A DNA stretch of 64,000 nucleotides, taken from NCBI RefSeq assembly GCF_005116675.2, contig NZ_CP050699.1:3371001-3435000 (forward strand). The letters are read 5' to 3'. The translations under genes and the position numbers were made by a program. The stretch is from Desulfosediminicola ganghwensis. Its GTDB lineage: Bacteria > Desulfobacterota > Desulfobulbia > Desulfobulbales > Desulfocapsaceae. Positions 29,566 to 37,951 of the stretch are shown here, piece by piece (positions within the stretch are counted from its first letter, which is position 1; the number at the start of each line of letters is the position of its first letter). The notes beneath the pieces were generated by a model that saw only the letters and a list, made by a program, of their open reading frames with translations, was not told the origin of the DNA and did not search any database.

Positions 29566-30829
29566 CACTGCTGTCTCACAAATAATAACGTGATTACGGA
29601 TAAATAAAGGCTCGGAGAGCTTCTTGTGTTATAGTGAATTTGCGAAAAACAATATAATAACAAGGAGATCCGAGCCATGGGTCATTCTAGCACAATCCTA
29701 AATCAGATTGCTTCATTTTTCCCAAGACATGATTTTGAGAAACTGGCAAGAAAGCATCATCATGGACAAAAGTTTCGCTCCTTCAACAGATGGAGCCAGT
29801 TTCTCGCCATGACTATAGCCCAACTCACTTCCAGAAAGAGCCTTCGTGACTTAGTCAGCAACCTGGCCGTTCAAAAGTCTCGTTTGTATCATTTGGGTAT
29901 GAGGCCAACTAGTCGGGCCACCTTGGCTCGTGTCAATGAGCAACAGCCTTATGAGACTTTCAAAGCCATGTTCTTTCAGCTTTTGCATAAGTGCCAGGCG
30001 AATGCTCCGAAGCATAGGTTCAAGTTCAAGGGTAAAATTTATTTACTCGATGCAACGATGGTCAATCTCTGTCTCTCAGTGTTTCCGTGGGCTAACTACC
30101 GCAAAACCAAGGGTGCCATGAAATTGCATTTTGGCCTTGATGCAAGTGGCTATCTTCCAGTCTTCATGGATATGACGGAGGGCAAAAAACATGAAATCGA
30201 ATGGGCACGATCTCTTAACCTGCCTGCCGGTTCTTGTGTAGTTTTTGACCGAGGGTTCACCGATTACACTTGGTACGAGACCCTCGACAAACGCAAAATA
30301 ACGTTCGTAACACGGCTTAAAAGTAATGCAAAAGTCTATCGCTACGGCAACCGACGTAAACCCGATTCTCCTGATGTTCTTGAAGACCAAAAGATAAAAA
30401 TTCCAGGATATCAGTTCACTTTTCGACGGATTATCTATGTTGATCCAGAAACGGGCATTGAGTATCAGTTTGTGACAAATTCGAGGAAACTCAAAGCATC
30501 AGAGGTTGCTGCAATTTATAAAGAACGCTGGCAAATCGAACTGTTCTTTAAGTGGATCAAGCAACAACTAAAAGTGAAGACGTTTCTTGGAACATCTGAA
30601 AACGCAGTACTTACACAGCTATGGATTGCCCTCTGTGTCTATCTAATGCTGTCGTATTTTAAATTCATGGCCAAATTCAAAGGATCGCTCACGCAACTGC
30701 TCAGGCTATTGCAATTGAACATTTTTGAAAGAAGACCGTTGGCTGACTTGTTAAAGCCGCCTGACAAACCAGGAAAAACACAATTTTCGCCACAACTTGC
30801 ATTGTGGAATTAACTATGAGACAGCAGTG
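29566..30829 (+). mobile_element. IS4-family insertion sequence, copy A (1,264 bp, complete)
   Basis: The element is bounded by 13-bp perfect terminal inverted repeats: CACTGCTGTCTCA at 29566-29578 and TGAGACAGCAGTG at 30817-30829. A 9-bp target duplication ACCCATATG flanks it (29557-29565 and 30830-30838). Inside, GGCTCGGA (29609-29616) faces TCCGAGCC (29669-29676), the latter directly before the transposase ATG. Complete and likely once mobile; closely related to copy B at 38410 but clearly diverged in sequence. Confidence 0.93.
29677..30813 (+). CDS. IS4-family DDE transposase, copy A
   Basis: The 378-residue transposase has an N-terminal DUF4372-like DNA-binding region (NQIASFFPRHDFEKLARKHH) and a DDE domain: D in LLDATMVNL, D in VFDRGFTDY, and the IS4 YREK-type signature in YKERWQIELFFKWIKQ. 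AAGGAGA serves as ribosome site but lies at the base of a hairpin that read-through transcripts could form, a known way to limit transposase expression. Confidence 0.93.
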   Translation: MGHSSTILNQIASFFPRHDFEKLARKHHHGQKFRSFNRWSQFLAMTIAQLTSRKSLRDLVSNLAVQKSRLYHLGMRPTSRATLARVNEQQPYETFKAMFFQLLHKCQANAPKHRFKFKGKIYLLDATMVNLCLSVFPWANYRKTKGAMKLHFGLDASGYLPVFMDMTEGKKHEIEWARSLNLPAGSCVVFDRGFTDYTWYETLDKRKITFVTRLKSNAKVYRYGNRRKPDSPDVLEDQKIKIPGYQFTFRRIIYVDPETGIEYQFVTNSRKLKASEVAAIYKERWQIELFFKWIKQQLKVKTFLGTSENAVLTQLWIALCVYLMLSYFKFMAKFKGSLTQLLRLLQLNIFERRPLADLLKPPDKPGKTQFSPQLALWN

Positions 30830-30983
30830 ACCCATATGGGTATATCACAGTTATTTGCGTATTTGGGGAGTTATAAGAACTTTCTTTTATATCTCTTGCA
30901 TCTTGGACCTGTTTTGCCTAGTATTAGAGAAAATATAGCTATTTCAGATATATAAGTGTGTGAGTCATCACGCACCAAGTAGG

Positions 30984-31019
30984 GACTACCACAACGGGTA
31001 GCTACCCGTTGTGGTAGTC
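30984..31019. repeat. Perfect 36-bp palindrome
   Basis: GACTACCACAACGGGTAG (30984-31001) is followed with no spacer by its exact reverse complement (31002-31019). It sits between IS copy A and the first cassette. No T-tract follows, so a simple terminator is not the best reading. Confidence 0.9.
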
Positions 31020-31075
31020 GTATTTATCGAAAATGGAGCAGAAATCCCCAAAAAGGGAGTACTCCTATATTACAC

Positions 31076-31082
31076 GTTAACT
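31076..31082 (+). other. First attC R' box (GTTAACT) of the cassette cluster
   Basis: GTTAACT fits GTTRRRY. Upstream a GGAG...CCC-N6-GGG...CTCC stem (about 31035-31065) could be the rest of an attC or attI-like site. The R'' box of the following cassette (GGTTAAC, rebuilt by removing the intron) is complementary except for one G-T pair. Confidence 0.5.
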
Positions 31083-31130
31083 TTAATTAATAACAAACCC
31101 TATAACTAAAATAAATAGAGTGTACTAATT

Positions 31131-32120
31131 ATGGCAATTTTTAGATGCAATAAATGCGGTCATATTCGAGAAGTTGGATCTGATTATGTCGGAAAATCTG
31201 TAAAATGCCCAAAGTGTGCCCAGGCATCAACCATTCATGACACTGTTGCTTTTCTTAACGCGTTGATAAAAAAGCATATATCCCAAAATAAAGAATTGAA
31301 TCTACTGCGTAAAGAATTGACTATTGAAAATTCGCTTCAACCTACCATTGAAAATATTTCTTTGGAAGACATTGATATTCATAATACCAATATCCTCACT
31401 CAAAAGCATAATCTTGCCCCTATAGAAGAATGGTTTGTAAAACGAAAGATTGAGGTGTCATTGGATCCAGATGCAGTTGATACTACAGGTTTTTTTGATG
31501 AGATAGCACTGCTATTAGGGAAGGAATTTGCCGTATTAAGTTATGTAAGTAACCAAATTAAATATATCCAAAACAAAGGATACACCAATGTTAAGCTTGA
31601 ACTGTCCAATAAAAATCAAAAAGAAATACAGCAAATCACATCATTTTGCAAAACTCTATATGACTATTCGTTTGTAGCAAAATACCATTACCAGAAAAAA
31701 GAAGAAGTTATACGATTAACACTACAGACCGCTCCGAAAATACGTAATTTTTTCAATGGAATTTGGATGGAGTGGTTCGCACTAATGGAAGTATTAGAGT
31801 TTTTCAGCAATCAAAATTTAAATTTAGCTTGTTCAAGAAATTTAGATGTTTCATTCCCTGGCAATAGTTCATATGAGCTTGATTTGTTCTTGTTGACAGA
31901 CAAGGGAACTCCAATCTGTGTCGAGTGTAAAACTGGCGAATTTCGTCATGATATTGACAAATATTTAACTCTAAGAAAGAAAATTAATATTGATAAAAGA
32001 CTATTTATCATTTGTGTCTTCGGCCTTAGTCAAGAACAAGCACAAGGTATGAGCAGTATGTATGATTTGACATTTGTAAATGAAGATAATTTATTAAATC
32101 ACATTCAGACTGTTATCTAA
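31131..32120 (+). CDS. Cassette gene: zinc ribbon plus PD-(D/E)XK nuclease-like protein
   Basis: The 329-residue protein has an N-terminal zinc ribbon (FRCNKCGHIREVGSD ... VKCPKC, residues 4-30), a charged central region, and a C-terminal restriction-like nuclease core: GIWMEWFALMEVLEFF, then YELDLFLLTDKGTPICVECKTG, giving the E/D ... D ... ExK pattern with ECK as the catalytic strand. The layout resembles the DUF1887 (Card1/Can2-type) nuclease domain. No partner methylase or CRISPR system is nearby, so a stand-alone defence function is only an inference. The gene is AT-rich relative to the chromosome and forms cassette 1. Confidence 0.65.
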   Translation: MAIFRCNKCGHIREVGSDYVGKSVKCPKCAQASTIHDTVAFLNALIKKHISQNKELNLLRKELTIENSLQPTIENISLEDIDIHNTNILTQKHNLAPIEEWFVKRKIEVSLDPDAVDTTGFFDEIALLLGKEFAVLSYVSNQIKYIQNKGYTNVKLELSNKNQKEIQQITSFCKTLYDYSFVAKYHYQKKEEVIRLTLQTAPKIRNFFNGIWMEWFALMEVLEFFSNQNLNLACSRNLDVSFPGNSSYELDLFLLTDKGTPICVECKTGEFRHDIDKYLTLRKKINIDKRLFIICVFGLSQEQAQGMSSMYDLTFVNEDNLLNHIQTVI

Positions 32121-32150
32121 ACCATGGCTCAAAGAAAATTATTAAAGAAT

Positions 32151-32920
32151 GGTTAATCGGGTAGCCGGGGGTGTTTAGCCCCCAGCCCCCACACCACCTA
32201 GCATGCGGGTCCGCACTAGGCGGTTCCCAAAGAACACCGGACCGTAGTCGGATGAAGTATATCCGCAGCTCTTTGACAGCAAGAAGGCGACAACTGCTGA
32301 TTACACTTGAGAGAGAGATGGTTCTTACATCGCGCCTACCAATGTGCTCACCCGGTCGGGTTCAAAGCATGGTAGAGCATATAAGATCTCTCTATCCTCT
32401 ATGGGTTTAGCCCTTCAGCGGGGTGAACCATCCCGGCTTTTCTATTTACCGAGCTCGTATCCAGTTACCATTGTCCCTTAGTGGTAACGTCCTTCGCCTA
32501 CTATGGCCTCTGCTGACTCCTGCCCAATCACCCTGCATGTTGCCATACAGGGCGCTGCCTAAACAGCGACCGCTCGTTGAACAGGCCTCCCCGGATAAGA
32601 ACGTGATCCTTCCCTACACGACCGCAGCATTTACCGTATCTCCTGAATCCTGGGCTTTGCCATGTGGTGCTGACTTACCCGGAGACTCGGCCTTGTATGC
32701 TGTTTCTGTCCGTCGGCCCATAGTTATGCACTCCGGCTTCCTCCAGACCACCCCTCACGAGGTCGCCCTTGCCTTCGGCTAGTATTTATGTTTCTGTAAT
32801 TAAACGGAAACAGGATTCCCATACAGGGGACTTGCACCCCATAAGATCACGCCCATGCCGGGCGTACACCAAACAATCCACCGGACTCGCTGAAGCTCGC
32901 CGGTGAATTTCACGCTAACT
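32151..32920 (+). other. attC of cassette 1, split by a group II intron
   Basis: Removing the intron rebuilds an attC: R'' GGTTAAC, then AATCCACCGG-ACTCGCTGAAGCTCG-CCGGTG, then a degenerate R' GCTAACT at 32914-32920. The CACCGG/CCGGTG stem is intact. R'' is complementary to the cassette's own first bases at 31076-31082. Confidence 0.6.
32156..32869 (-). mobile_element. ORF-less group II intron (IIC-attC type) inserted in attC
   Basis: On the minus strand the element begins GTGTACGCCCGGCATGGGCG (GUGYG-like 5' end) and continues with group II domain I phrases such as GGGGTGCAAGTCC and CTAGCCGAAGGCAAGG. Near the 3' end a domain V hairpin can be drawn: ACCGCCTAG-TGCG-GACC-CGCA-TG-CTAGGTGGT with the diagnostic two-base bulge. 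Domain VI follows (GCTGGGGG/CCCCCGGC) and the end is TACCCGAT. At about 714 bases it has no room for a reverse transcriptase, so it is an ORF-less form needing a maturase in trans. It points opposite to the cassette genes and follows exon bases GGATTGT, as attC-targeting class C introns do. Exact ends are uncertain by 1-3 bases. Confidence 0.78.
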
Positions 32921-32966
32921 AGAATAACAATCAATAAAACAATTTAGTTAAATTAAAGGAGTAATA

Positions 32967-33341
32967 ATGGGTATATTTTCTAGCCTTATAGGAAATGCAG
33001 GAGTTGTCGAACCAGATGATCTCACACATGAGTATGAAAAACTACTTGCAGAAGATGAATCAATAGAAGTTGGCTTTAAAGTTATTAGAGATACATTTAT
33101 TTTTACAAATAGACGTCTAATTATTATAGACGTGCAAGGTATGACTGGAAAAAAGATTGAATACCTTTCTATTCCATACGGAAAAATAACTAAATTCAGT
33201 ATCGAAACATCTGGACATTTTGACCTTGATGCAGAGCTAAAAATATGGGTAGGAAGTGCGCCTGATCCAATAGAAAAAACATTTAATAAAAAGGTAAATA
33301 TATACGATCTACAAAAGGTCTTAGCTAAGCACATATCGTAA
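32967..33341 (+). CDS. Cassette gene: bacterial PH-domain protein
   Basis: The 124-residue protein matches the bPH_1 family: EVGFKVIRDTFIFTNRRL, then IDVQGMTGKKIEYLSIPYG and the very conserved SGHFDLDAELKIWVGS. Members are small cytosolic proteins of unknown ligand. AAAGGAG precedes the ATG. Makes up cassette 2. Confidence 0.85.
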   Translation: MGIFSSLIGNAGVVEPDDLTHEYEKLLAEDESIEVGFKVIRDTFIFTNRRLIIIDVQGMTGKKIEYLSIPYGKITKFSIETSGHFDLDAELKIWVGSAPDPIEKTFNKKVNIYDLQKVLAKHIS

Positions 33342-33361
33342 TATAGGCGAAAAACAATATA

Positions 33362-33419
33362 AGCTAACCAGCTGTTCCACCGGACTCGCTGAATCTCGCC
33401 GGTCAAATCAACGTTCGAT
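33362..33419 (+). other. attC of cassette 2
   Basis: 58 bp: R'' AGCTAAC (33362-33368), inner stem CCGG-ACTCGCTGAATCTCG-CCGG, and R' GTTCGAT (33413-33419). The central loop is nearly identical to that of the preceding attC. Confidence 0.6.
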
Positions 33420-33427
33420 TCAGATAC

Positions 33428-33757
33428 ATGCAAAAAGTTAACTGGAAAGTTAGACTCATATATTTCCTAAGTTGTGTGGGAGTATATTTGGCTCTTACTT
33501 ACTCTATTGGATTGATAAATGCACTATTGCCTCCAAGGATTTGGACTTACCTTTCCATTCTGCCAGCTATACCTTTTATTTCAGCATTTCACGTGTTTTT
33601 TGGTATATTCGCTTACATAGTGTTTGTCTGGATCATGGCCTTTAGTTTATGGATGGTTTTAGGCCGATCTAAGATAGGCGGGTTCATTATCGCAATAGTC
33701 GTAGGCATCCTGAATGGATATTTATCAAGTCTTCTATCGTGGCAGTTTGGCCCATGA
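33428..33757 (+). CDS. Cassette gene: small integral membrane protein
   Basis: The 109-residue protein has three or four hydrophobic helices (residues 8-32, 42-62, 64-80, 86-104) and no motif I recognise. It is the only reading frame in cassette 3, starting nine bases after the R' box. Typical of cassette-encoded proteins of unknown function. Confidence 0.6.
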   Translation: MQKVNWKVRLIYFLSCVGVYLALTYSIGLINALLPPRIWTYLSILPAIPFISAFHVFFGIFAYIVFVWIMAFSLWMVLGRSKIGGFIIAIVVGILNGYLSSLLSWQFGP

Positions 33758-33839
33758 AGTCACACGTCACCGTTTCGATGGAAAAAATTGGTGAGTGGAC
33801 ATTTCACAAATGTATCGGTCAATGACTCTGGTGTATTGG

Positions 33840-33881
33840 ATCGAACAAGCCGCTGGAGGTGACGCGGCTCATACGTTATGC
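33840..33881 (+). other. attC of cassette 3 (short)
   Basis: 42 bp: R'' ATCGAAC (33840-33846), stem AGCCGC-N10-GCGGCT, R' GTTATGC (33875-33881). R'' is the exact reverse complement of GTTCGAT, the R' box at the start of this cassette. Shorter than most attC sites. Confidence 0.62.
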
Positions 33882-33900
33882 ATGATGTATTGAAGACAAT

Positions 33901-34758
33901 ATGAAAAAAATTTTATTGGCAGGATCAACGGGTTACTTGGGAATCTATATTGCAAAGGAACTTCAACAACGATCCTGTTTTTTCAGGGCTATTGCTCGAA
34001 GCCCAGAAAAACTTGAGCAAAATGATATTAAAGCCAACGAACTGCTTAAAGCAGAACTGACTGACCCAGAGTCCATCAGAGAGTGCTGTAAAGGTATCGA
34101 TATCGTTATATCAACTGTTGGTATCACAAAACAAAAAGATGGTCTTACATATATGGATGTAGATTATCAAGCCAATATGAATTTGCTGAAAGAAGCTAAA
34201 AAAAATGGAGTTACAAAATTTATTTATGTTTCAGTCCTAAATGGTGAAAAGCTAAGAAACCTAAAAATATGCGACGCAAAAGAGTTGTTTGTTGAGCAGT
34301 TGAAACAGTCAGGGATAGATTATTGTATTGTTCGCCCAAATGGATTTTTCTCAGATATGTCAGAATTTTTTAACATGGCAAAAATTGGGAGAATATATCT
34401 TTTTGGAAACGGAGAATTGAGAGCGAATCCAATCCATGGTGAAGATTTGGCAGTTGTTTGCGTAGACGCTATCGACAGGCCTGATAAAGAAGTTGAAATT
34501 GGAGGCCCCGAAACACTCACCCAAAATGAGATTGCATCGATAGCCTTTGATATTTTGGGTATTAAGCCGAAAATAACACATATCCCAGATTGGGTAAGGA
34601 TTACAATTCTCAATTTGGTAAAATTACTTACCGGAAGTAAGTTTTATGGACCAGTTGAATTTTTCATGACAGTCATGGCAATTGATATGCTTGCCCCTGA
34701 ATATGGCAAACGCACGTTAAAAGAATACTTCTTGGAATTGAATAATAAAAAGGTATAA
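33901..34758 (+). CDS. Cassette gene: NmrA-like NAD(P)-binding oxidoreductase
   Basis: The 285-residue protein is an atypical short-chain dehydrogenase: Rossmann motif LLAGSTGYLGIYIAKEL, then DIVISTVGIT, FIYVSVLNG and DYCIVRPNGFFSD. The active-site YxxxK is not obvious, which fits NmrA-like sensors or reductases. Its TAA lies inside the R'' box of the following attC. A redox or quinone-related role is only a guess. Confidence 0.8.
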   Translation: MKKILLAGSTGYLGIYIAKELQQRSCFFRAIARSPEKLEQNDIKANELLKAELTDPESIRECCKGIDIVISTVGITKQKDGLTYMDVDYQANMNLLKEAKKNGVTKFIYVSVLNGEKLRNLKICDAKELFVEQLKQSGIDYCIVRPNGFFSDMSEFFNMAKIGRIYLFGNGELRANPIHGEDLAVVCVDAIDRPDKEVEIGGPETLTQNEIASIAFDILGIKPKITHIPDWVRITILNLVKLLTGSKFYGPVEFFMTVMAIDMLAPEYGKRTLKEYFLELNNKKV

Positions 34759-34814
34759 CGAATAAGGATAGATTGTGATCGCAAAGCGATCCACAATCTT
34801 ATCCGTGGTTGAAC
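34753..34814 (+). other. attC of cassette 4 (best preserved)
   Basis: 62 bp: R'' GTATAAC (34753-34759, pairing with the cassette's own start GTTATGC with one G-T), a long stem GGATAGATTGTGATCGC against GCGATCCACAATCTTATCC with two single unpaired bases on one side only, and R' GTTGAAC (34808-34814). One-sided unpaired bases are the strand-selection mark of attC hairpins. Confidence 0.78.
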
Positions 34815-35002
34815 AAGCCCGGCTTTTCTCCTAAGGAAATATCTTTTGAAAGTAATTACCCTGGAAGGGGGCCTTGAATTCTAGCTGTAATTATAGAGCA
34901 TAGTTATCCCTTCACCTGACAAGGTGTGAAAGAAACAGATTGTTTTCATAGACTGCATTACCTCCTGCTGAATTTATGTGAGAGCAGCGTCCAGGCTAAT
35001 CA

Positions 35003-36055
35003 TTATCCTGATCTGCCGTAGTCGAATCGAAAGCGTATCACCAGCATAGCCGCCTTGCATTTTGGGCAGGAATACTTTGGCCTTTGCCGCTGTTTTGGCA
35101 CTATTGGGGTAAAGACATGCAGTATAAGCTGAATGAGGGTTCTGATTTTTCTGGCATTGGCGTGCAGAAAACCGTAATCCCGCACGCGTCTGAAGCCTCT
35201 CGGCAGGACATGCTTGACCAGGATGTTCAGGAAATCCTCTGCTTTTACTGTGGAATATCTTAGCTCATCAGTCCTACTGTCACGGTACTTGAAAGTGACA
35301 TTTCCGTTGTGACTTGCCACAATATTTTTCTCGCTGATGACGCCTCGATAGAGATATCTGGCCAGATATTTCAGGGCCGGGAAGCCATTGCCCACGCATT
35401 CACAATGGGCAACCCACTTTTCAGGCAGATTTTGAGGCAGGGACAGGCCTGTTGATTTCAGCATGTCGAGGAATTTGCCGCGGAAGGTTTTGGCCAGGGC
35501 AAATCCATTGAAGAGATAGTCATTTTTCACCTTTCTCCACTTGCCGAATCGTTTATCTATACCGCCGCCAGGGATGAGTACATGAATGTGGGGGTGAAAC
35601 GAGAGGTCTCGCGCGTGGGTGTGCAGGATCATGGTCATGCCGATCTCCGCTCCAAGATGTTTTGGGTTCGCAGCAAAGGATCTAAGGACTTCAGCGACGC
35701 ATTTGAACATCAGGGAATAGACAGTTTTCTGGTGCCCGTATGCCAGGTATCGCAGTTCATATGGTAAGGTAAAGGTGGCCAGGAAGTAGGGGACCGGCAT
35801 GAGCTTCGCCTGCTGTTTATCAAGCCAGGAACTGGTCTGGTGATTGAGGCAGGTTGGGCAGTGGCGGTTGCCGCACGAGAGGGGGCGCCATTCTCCATGC
35901 TGGCAATCAGGGCATCGTGCATAGAGTTCGCCAGATTGAGGGGTTCGACACTGCTGTATGTCCCTCAAAGCCCTCAGTTGCTCTGGGATGGCATTGCCGC
36001 CATGACGAATCATGTACAGGTCGAAGTATTTGTTGATGAGTGATTTAATGTCCAT
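35003..36055 (-). CDS. IS91-family HUH transposase
   Basis: The 350-residue protein has the N-terminal zinc-binding domain ([20 protein letters not shown]), the HUH motif [12 protein letters not shown] near residue 157, and downstream tyrosines in [15 protein letters not shown], all IS91/ISCR features of rolling-circle transposases. Its ATG lies 11 bases inside the end of the recombinase when the latter is read through its frameshift, which would couple their translation. Confidence 0.92.
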   Translation of the reverse strand: MDIKSLINKYFDLYMIRHGGNAIPEQLRALRDIQQCRTPQSGELYARCPDCQHGEWRPLSCGNRHCPTCLNHQTSSWLDKQQAKLMPVPYFLATFTLPYELRYLAYGHQKTVYSLMFKCVAEVLRSFAANPKHLGAEIGMTMILHTHARDLSFHPHIHVLIPGGGIDKRFGKWRKVKNDYLFNGFALAKTFRGKFLDMLKSTGLSLPQNLPEKWVAHCECVGNGFPALKYLARYLYRGVISEKNIVASHNGNVTFKYRDSRTDELRYSTVKAEDFLNILVKHVLPRGFRRVRDYGFLHANARKIRTLIQLILHVFTPIVPKQRQRPKYSCPKCKAAMLVIRFRFDYGRSG

Positions 36056-36961
36056 GTTGCTTCCTCGTTGGGTTCAGCTCCATGGAATTGATCAGCTCGT
36101 TTATGGTGGCAATGCTATCCTTTTCCGCGGTGTAGGTGAGCTGGGCGTAACGGGCAGTGGTTGTGGGGCTTGAATGCCCGAGAAGTTCCTGGATGTGGCG
36201 AAGGCTTAAACCCGCTTCGAGGAGGTGGGTGGCAAAGCTGTGTCTGAGGGAGTGGATGGAGACTTTTTTTTAATGTTACAGGCTGCAACCACCGCTTTCA
36301 TGGCCTGCTGGGTGGAACCGATGTTCATGTGAGAGGTTGCCCTGATGATGGTTTCAGCAGAGCCTCTATAGTTTGGGAAAAGCAGCTTGGGATGGCGATG
36401 ATCCTGCCAGAGAATGCGTAATGCCTTCAGGGTTCGATCAGGCAGTGGAACCAGACGATCTTTATGTCCTTTGCCTCTGCGGATATGTACCCGTCTGCGA
36501 TTGGCATCGATATCTCCGATCTGTAAAGAAAGTGCTTCCTGTAAACGCAACCCCATGGAGTAAGTAGTAAAGAGAAAGACCCGGTAACGGAGTTTGCGCG
36601 TGTTGTGAACAAGTAAGGCAACTTCTTCTCTAGTAAGGATATCCGGGATTGTTTTCACAGTTGGTGGCTTGACGATATTGAGCCATTGCCAGTCCTGCTC
36701 CAGGACGTGCTTCCAGAAGAACATCAGGCCGAGCCTGTCGAGCTTTACCGTACTCCAGGAATAGTTTTCTACCAGACGGGTAAAATAATCTTCGAGCTGC
36801 TCCACCGACAGTTGATCTGGGCAACAATCAAAATGTTCGGTAAGACGACGAACAGCCCGGGCATAGGCGCTGATAGTTGCCTGACTCTTGCCTTGAAGCG
36901 TAAGCTTTTTCAGGTGCCGATCGTAAAGGATTTCAAAACGTTTGGAATCTTTTGCCTTCAT
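36045..36961 (-). CDS. Tyrosine recombinase, two frames joined at A_AAA_AAG
   Basis: Frame 0 from ATG 36961 (AGGAG upstream) encodes a SAM-like N-terminal domain and the catalytic Arg in [11 protein letters not shown], but stops at 36206 after unrelated residues. In the -1 frame from 36263 comes [27 protein letters not shown], which carries the remaining catalytic H-R, H and Tyr, ending at 36045. The junction is A_AAA_AAG at 36269-36263 with frame-0 codons AAA AAG, the dnaX-type slippery heptamer. A -1 shift would give 305 residues, normal for the family. Without it the protein is dead. Either programmed frameshifting or a homopolymer mutation. Confidence 0.75.
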
Positions 36962-37042
36962 GGTATACTCCTTTTTCTGTAAGTGTCCGGAATTGGACTC
37001 TTTACTGAAGTATACTCAAGACCTCTGCCGCGTAGCGGCTTC

Positions 37043-37129
37043 GTTCAACAACAACTTACACACGGATCGCATAAAGCTGCGCTCGTTCCTCGCTCCGCAT
37101 TTCGCGCCCAGTGAAGCGGGGCGTTATGC
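37043..37129 (+). other. attC closing the IS91-containing cassette
   Basis: 87 bp: R'' GTTCAAC (37043-37049) is the exact reverse complement of GTTGAAC at the cassette start 2.2 kb upstream; R' GTTATGC is at 37123-37129. This pairing argues that the IS91-like unit lies inside one cassette. Confidence 0.65.
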
Positions 37130-37142
37130 CCATCGAGAAGCT

Positions 37143-37373
37143 TTGATATTAAATGAAATTATTTCAATAAAGTTGCTTTTTCATAGTGTTGTATTTGCTA
37201 TATTATTAATACGTTACCTACTCTTTGGCTCTTGCGCTTCTATATGGCTTGCAGTTGGATCTTATGATAGAGATGATGCTATTTTCAGTTTGTCTCCAGC
37301 TAATATGATTCATCCATTAAGTAGCGGTATAGCTATTAGTGCACTATGCCTAGTCATATTTTTGGTAAACTAA
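37143..37373 (+). CDS. Cassette gene: small membrane protein
   Basis: Starting at TTG 37143 (no good ATG in frame) the frame gives 76 residues with two hydrophobic segments (LLFHSVVFAILLIRYLLFG and ISALCLVIFLV). No family recognised. The frame is open further upstream through the attC, but that part is not expected to be coding. Confidence 0.4.
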   Translation: MILNEIISIKLLFHSVVFAILLIRYLLFGSCASIWLAVGSYDRDDAIFSLSPANMIHPLSSGIAISALCLVIFLVN

Positions 37374-37489
37374 TTTGTATGGCCCCGTAAATCCATTAGA
37401 TTTATTTATGTCTTAGCTTTTAGCTTGGTGACAATTATGTGCATTGGGCAGATTGTCTGGTGGTCAGCAACAGCAAGTGTTTAAAATAG

Positions 37490-37709
37490 TTATAACAAAC
37501 GAATTGGGCTGACACGGAAGGGCCCCCGATTTAGTAGATACCAGTAATTAACTCCACTTAACGGTGTCCGATGGCGAAAAACATAAATCCTAAAAAGATC
37601 TGGAAGTGCCCTGAGAAGTTCAAACTCAAAGCAGTTAAGTTCAGCCTCCAGAAAGGAACCATGGTCAAGGATGTAGCAGCAAATCTGCGCCGAGTTTGTG
37701 GCGTTAACT
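37490..37709 (+). other. attC interrupted by an IS3-type remnant
   Basis: R'' TTATAAC (37490-37496, five of seven bases complementary to the cassette start) and ACAAAC are on the left; GTTTGT and R' GTTAACT (37703-37709) on the right. Between them lies about 165 bp of insertion-sequence DNA. Confidence 0.5.
37526..37690 (+). mobile_element. IS3-family remnant (left end and start of orfA)
   Basis: From CCGATTTAGTAGATACC the remnant leads to an ATG at 37571 encoding MAKNINPKKIWKCPEKFKLK and VKFSLQKG, the helix-turn-helix start of an IS3 OrfA. The frame runs out of the element into the attC and stops at 37726. A second, more decayed copy is at 40513. Confidence 0.6.
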
Positions 37710-37732
37710 TCCAAAAAACTACATAACAAAAT

Positions 37733-37951
37733 ATGTCGGATATTAAGCCTGGTATTTACAAACATTATAAAAACAAGAAATACAAAGTTATTTGTCAAGC
37801 GACACACTCAGAAACAGGAGAAGAGGTTGTTGTGTACCAATGTTTATATGGTGATCACAGCATGTGGGTACGACCAAAACAAATGTTCACTGAGTTGATT
37901 GAAGTCGATGGGAGAAAGGTTCCTAGATTTGAATTTATGTCTGAAATTTAA
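37733..37951 (+). CDS. Cassette gene: DUF1653 protein
   Basis: The 72-residue protein has the DUF1653 core [37 protein letters not shown]. This small beta-rich family of unknown function is often found in integron cassettes and phage. Its stop overlaps the R'' box of the next attC. Confidence 0.85.
   Translation: MSDIKPGIYKHYKNKKYKVICQATHSETGEEVVVYQCLYGDHSMWVRPKQMFTELIEVDGRKVPRFEFMSEI

Larger units (their letters stand above)
34815..37010 (-). mobile_element. IS91-like element with tyrosine recombinase (ends approximate)
   Basis: A two-gene unit, recombinase then HUH transposase, fills the space between two attC boxes. IS91 elements insert next to GAAC or CAAG tetranucleotides, and the left border reads GTTGAACAAG, which contains both. 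No terminal inverted repeats or target duplication are expected. I could not fix the ends; the range is the space between the R' box and the leader of the recombinase. Confidence 0.6.

Noticed and set aside
32171-32782. Two plus-strand reading frames of 79 and 119 codons
   Set aside because: They run antisense across the group II intron RNA; such frames are common artefacts on these introns and have no ribosome sites.
36045-36961. Tyrosine recombinase as the integron integrase
   Set aside because: It is paired with an IS91 transposase inside a cassette, not at the array's edge next to attI, and no integron-integrase-specific insert was recognised.
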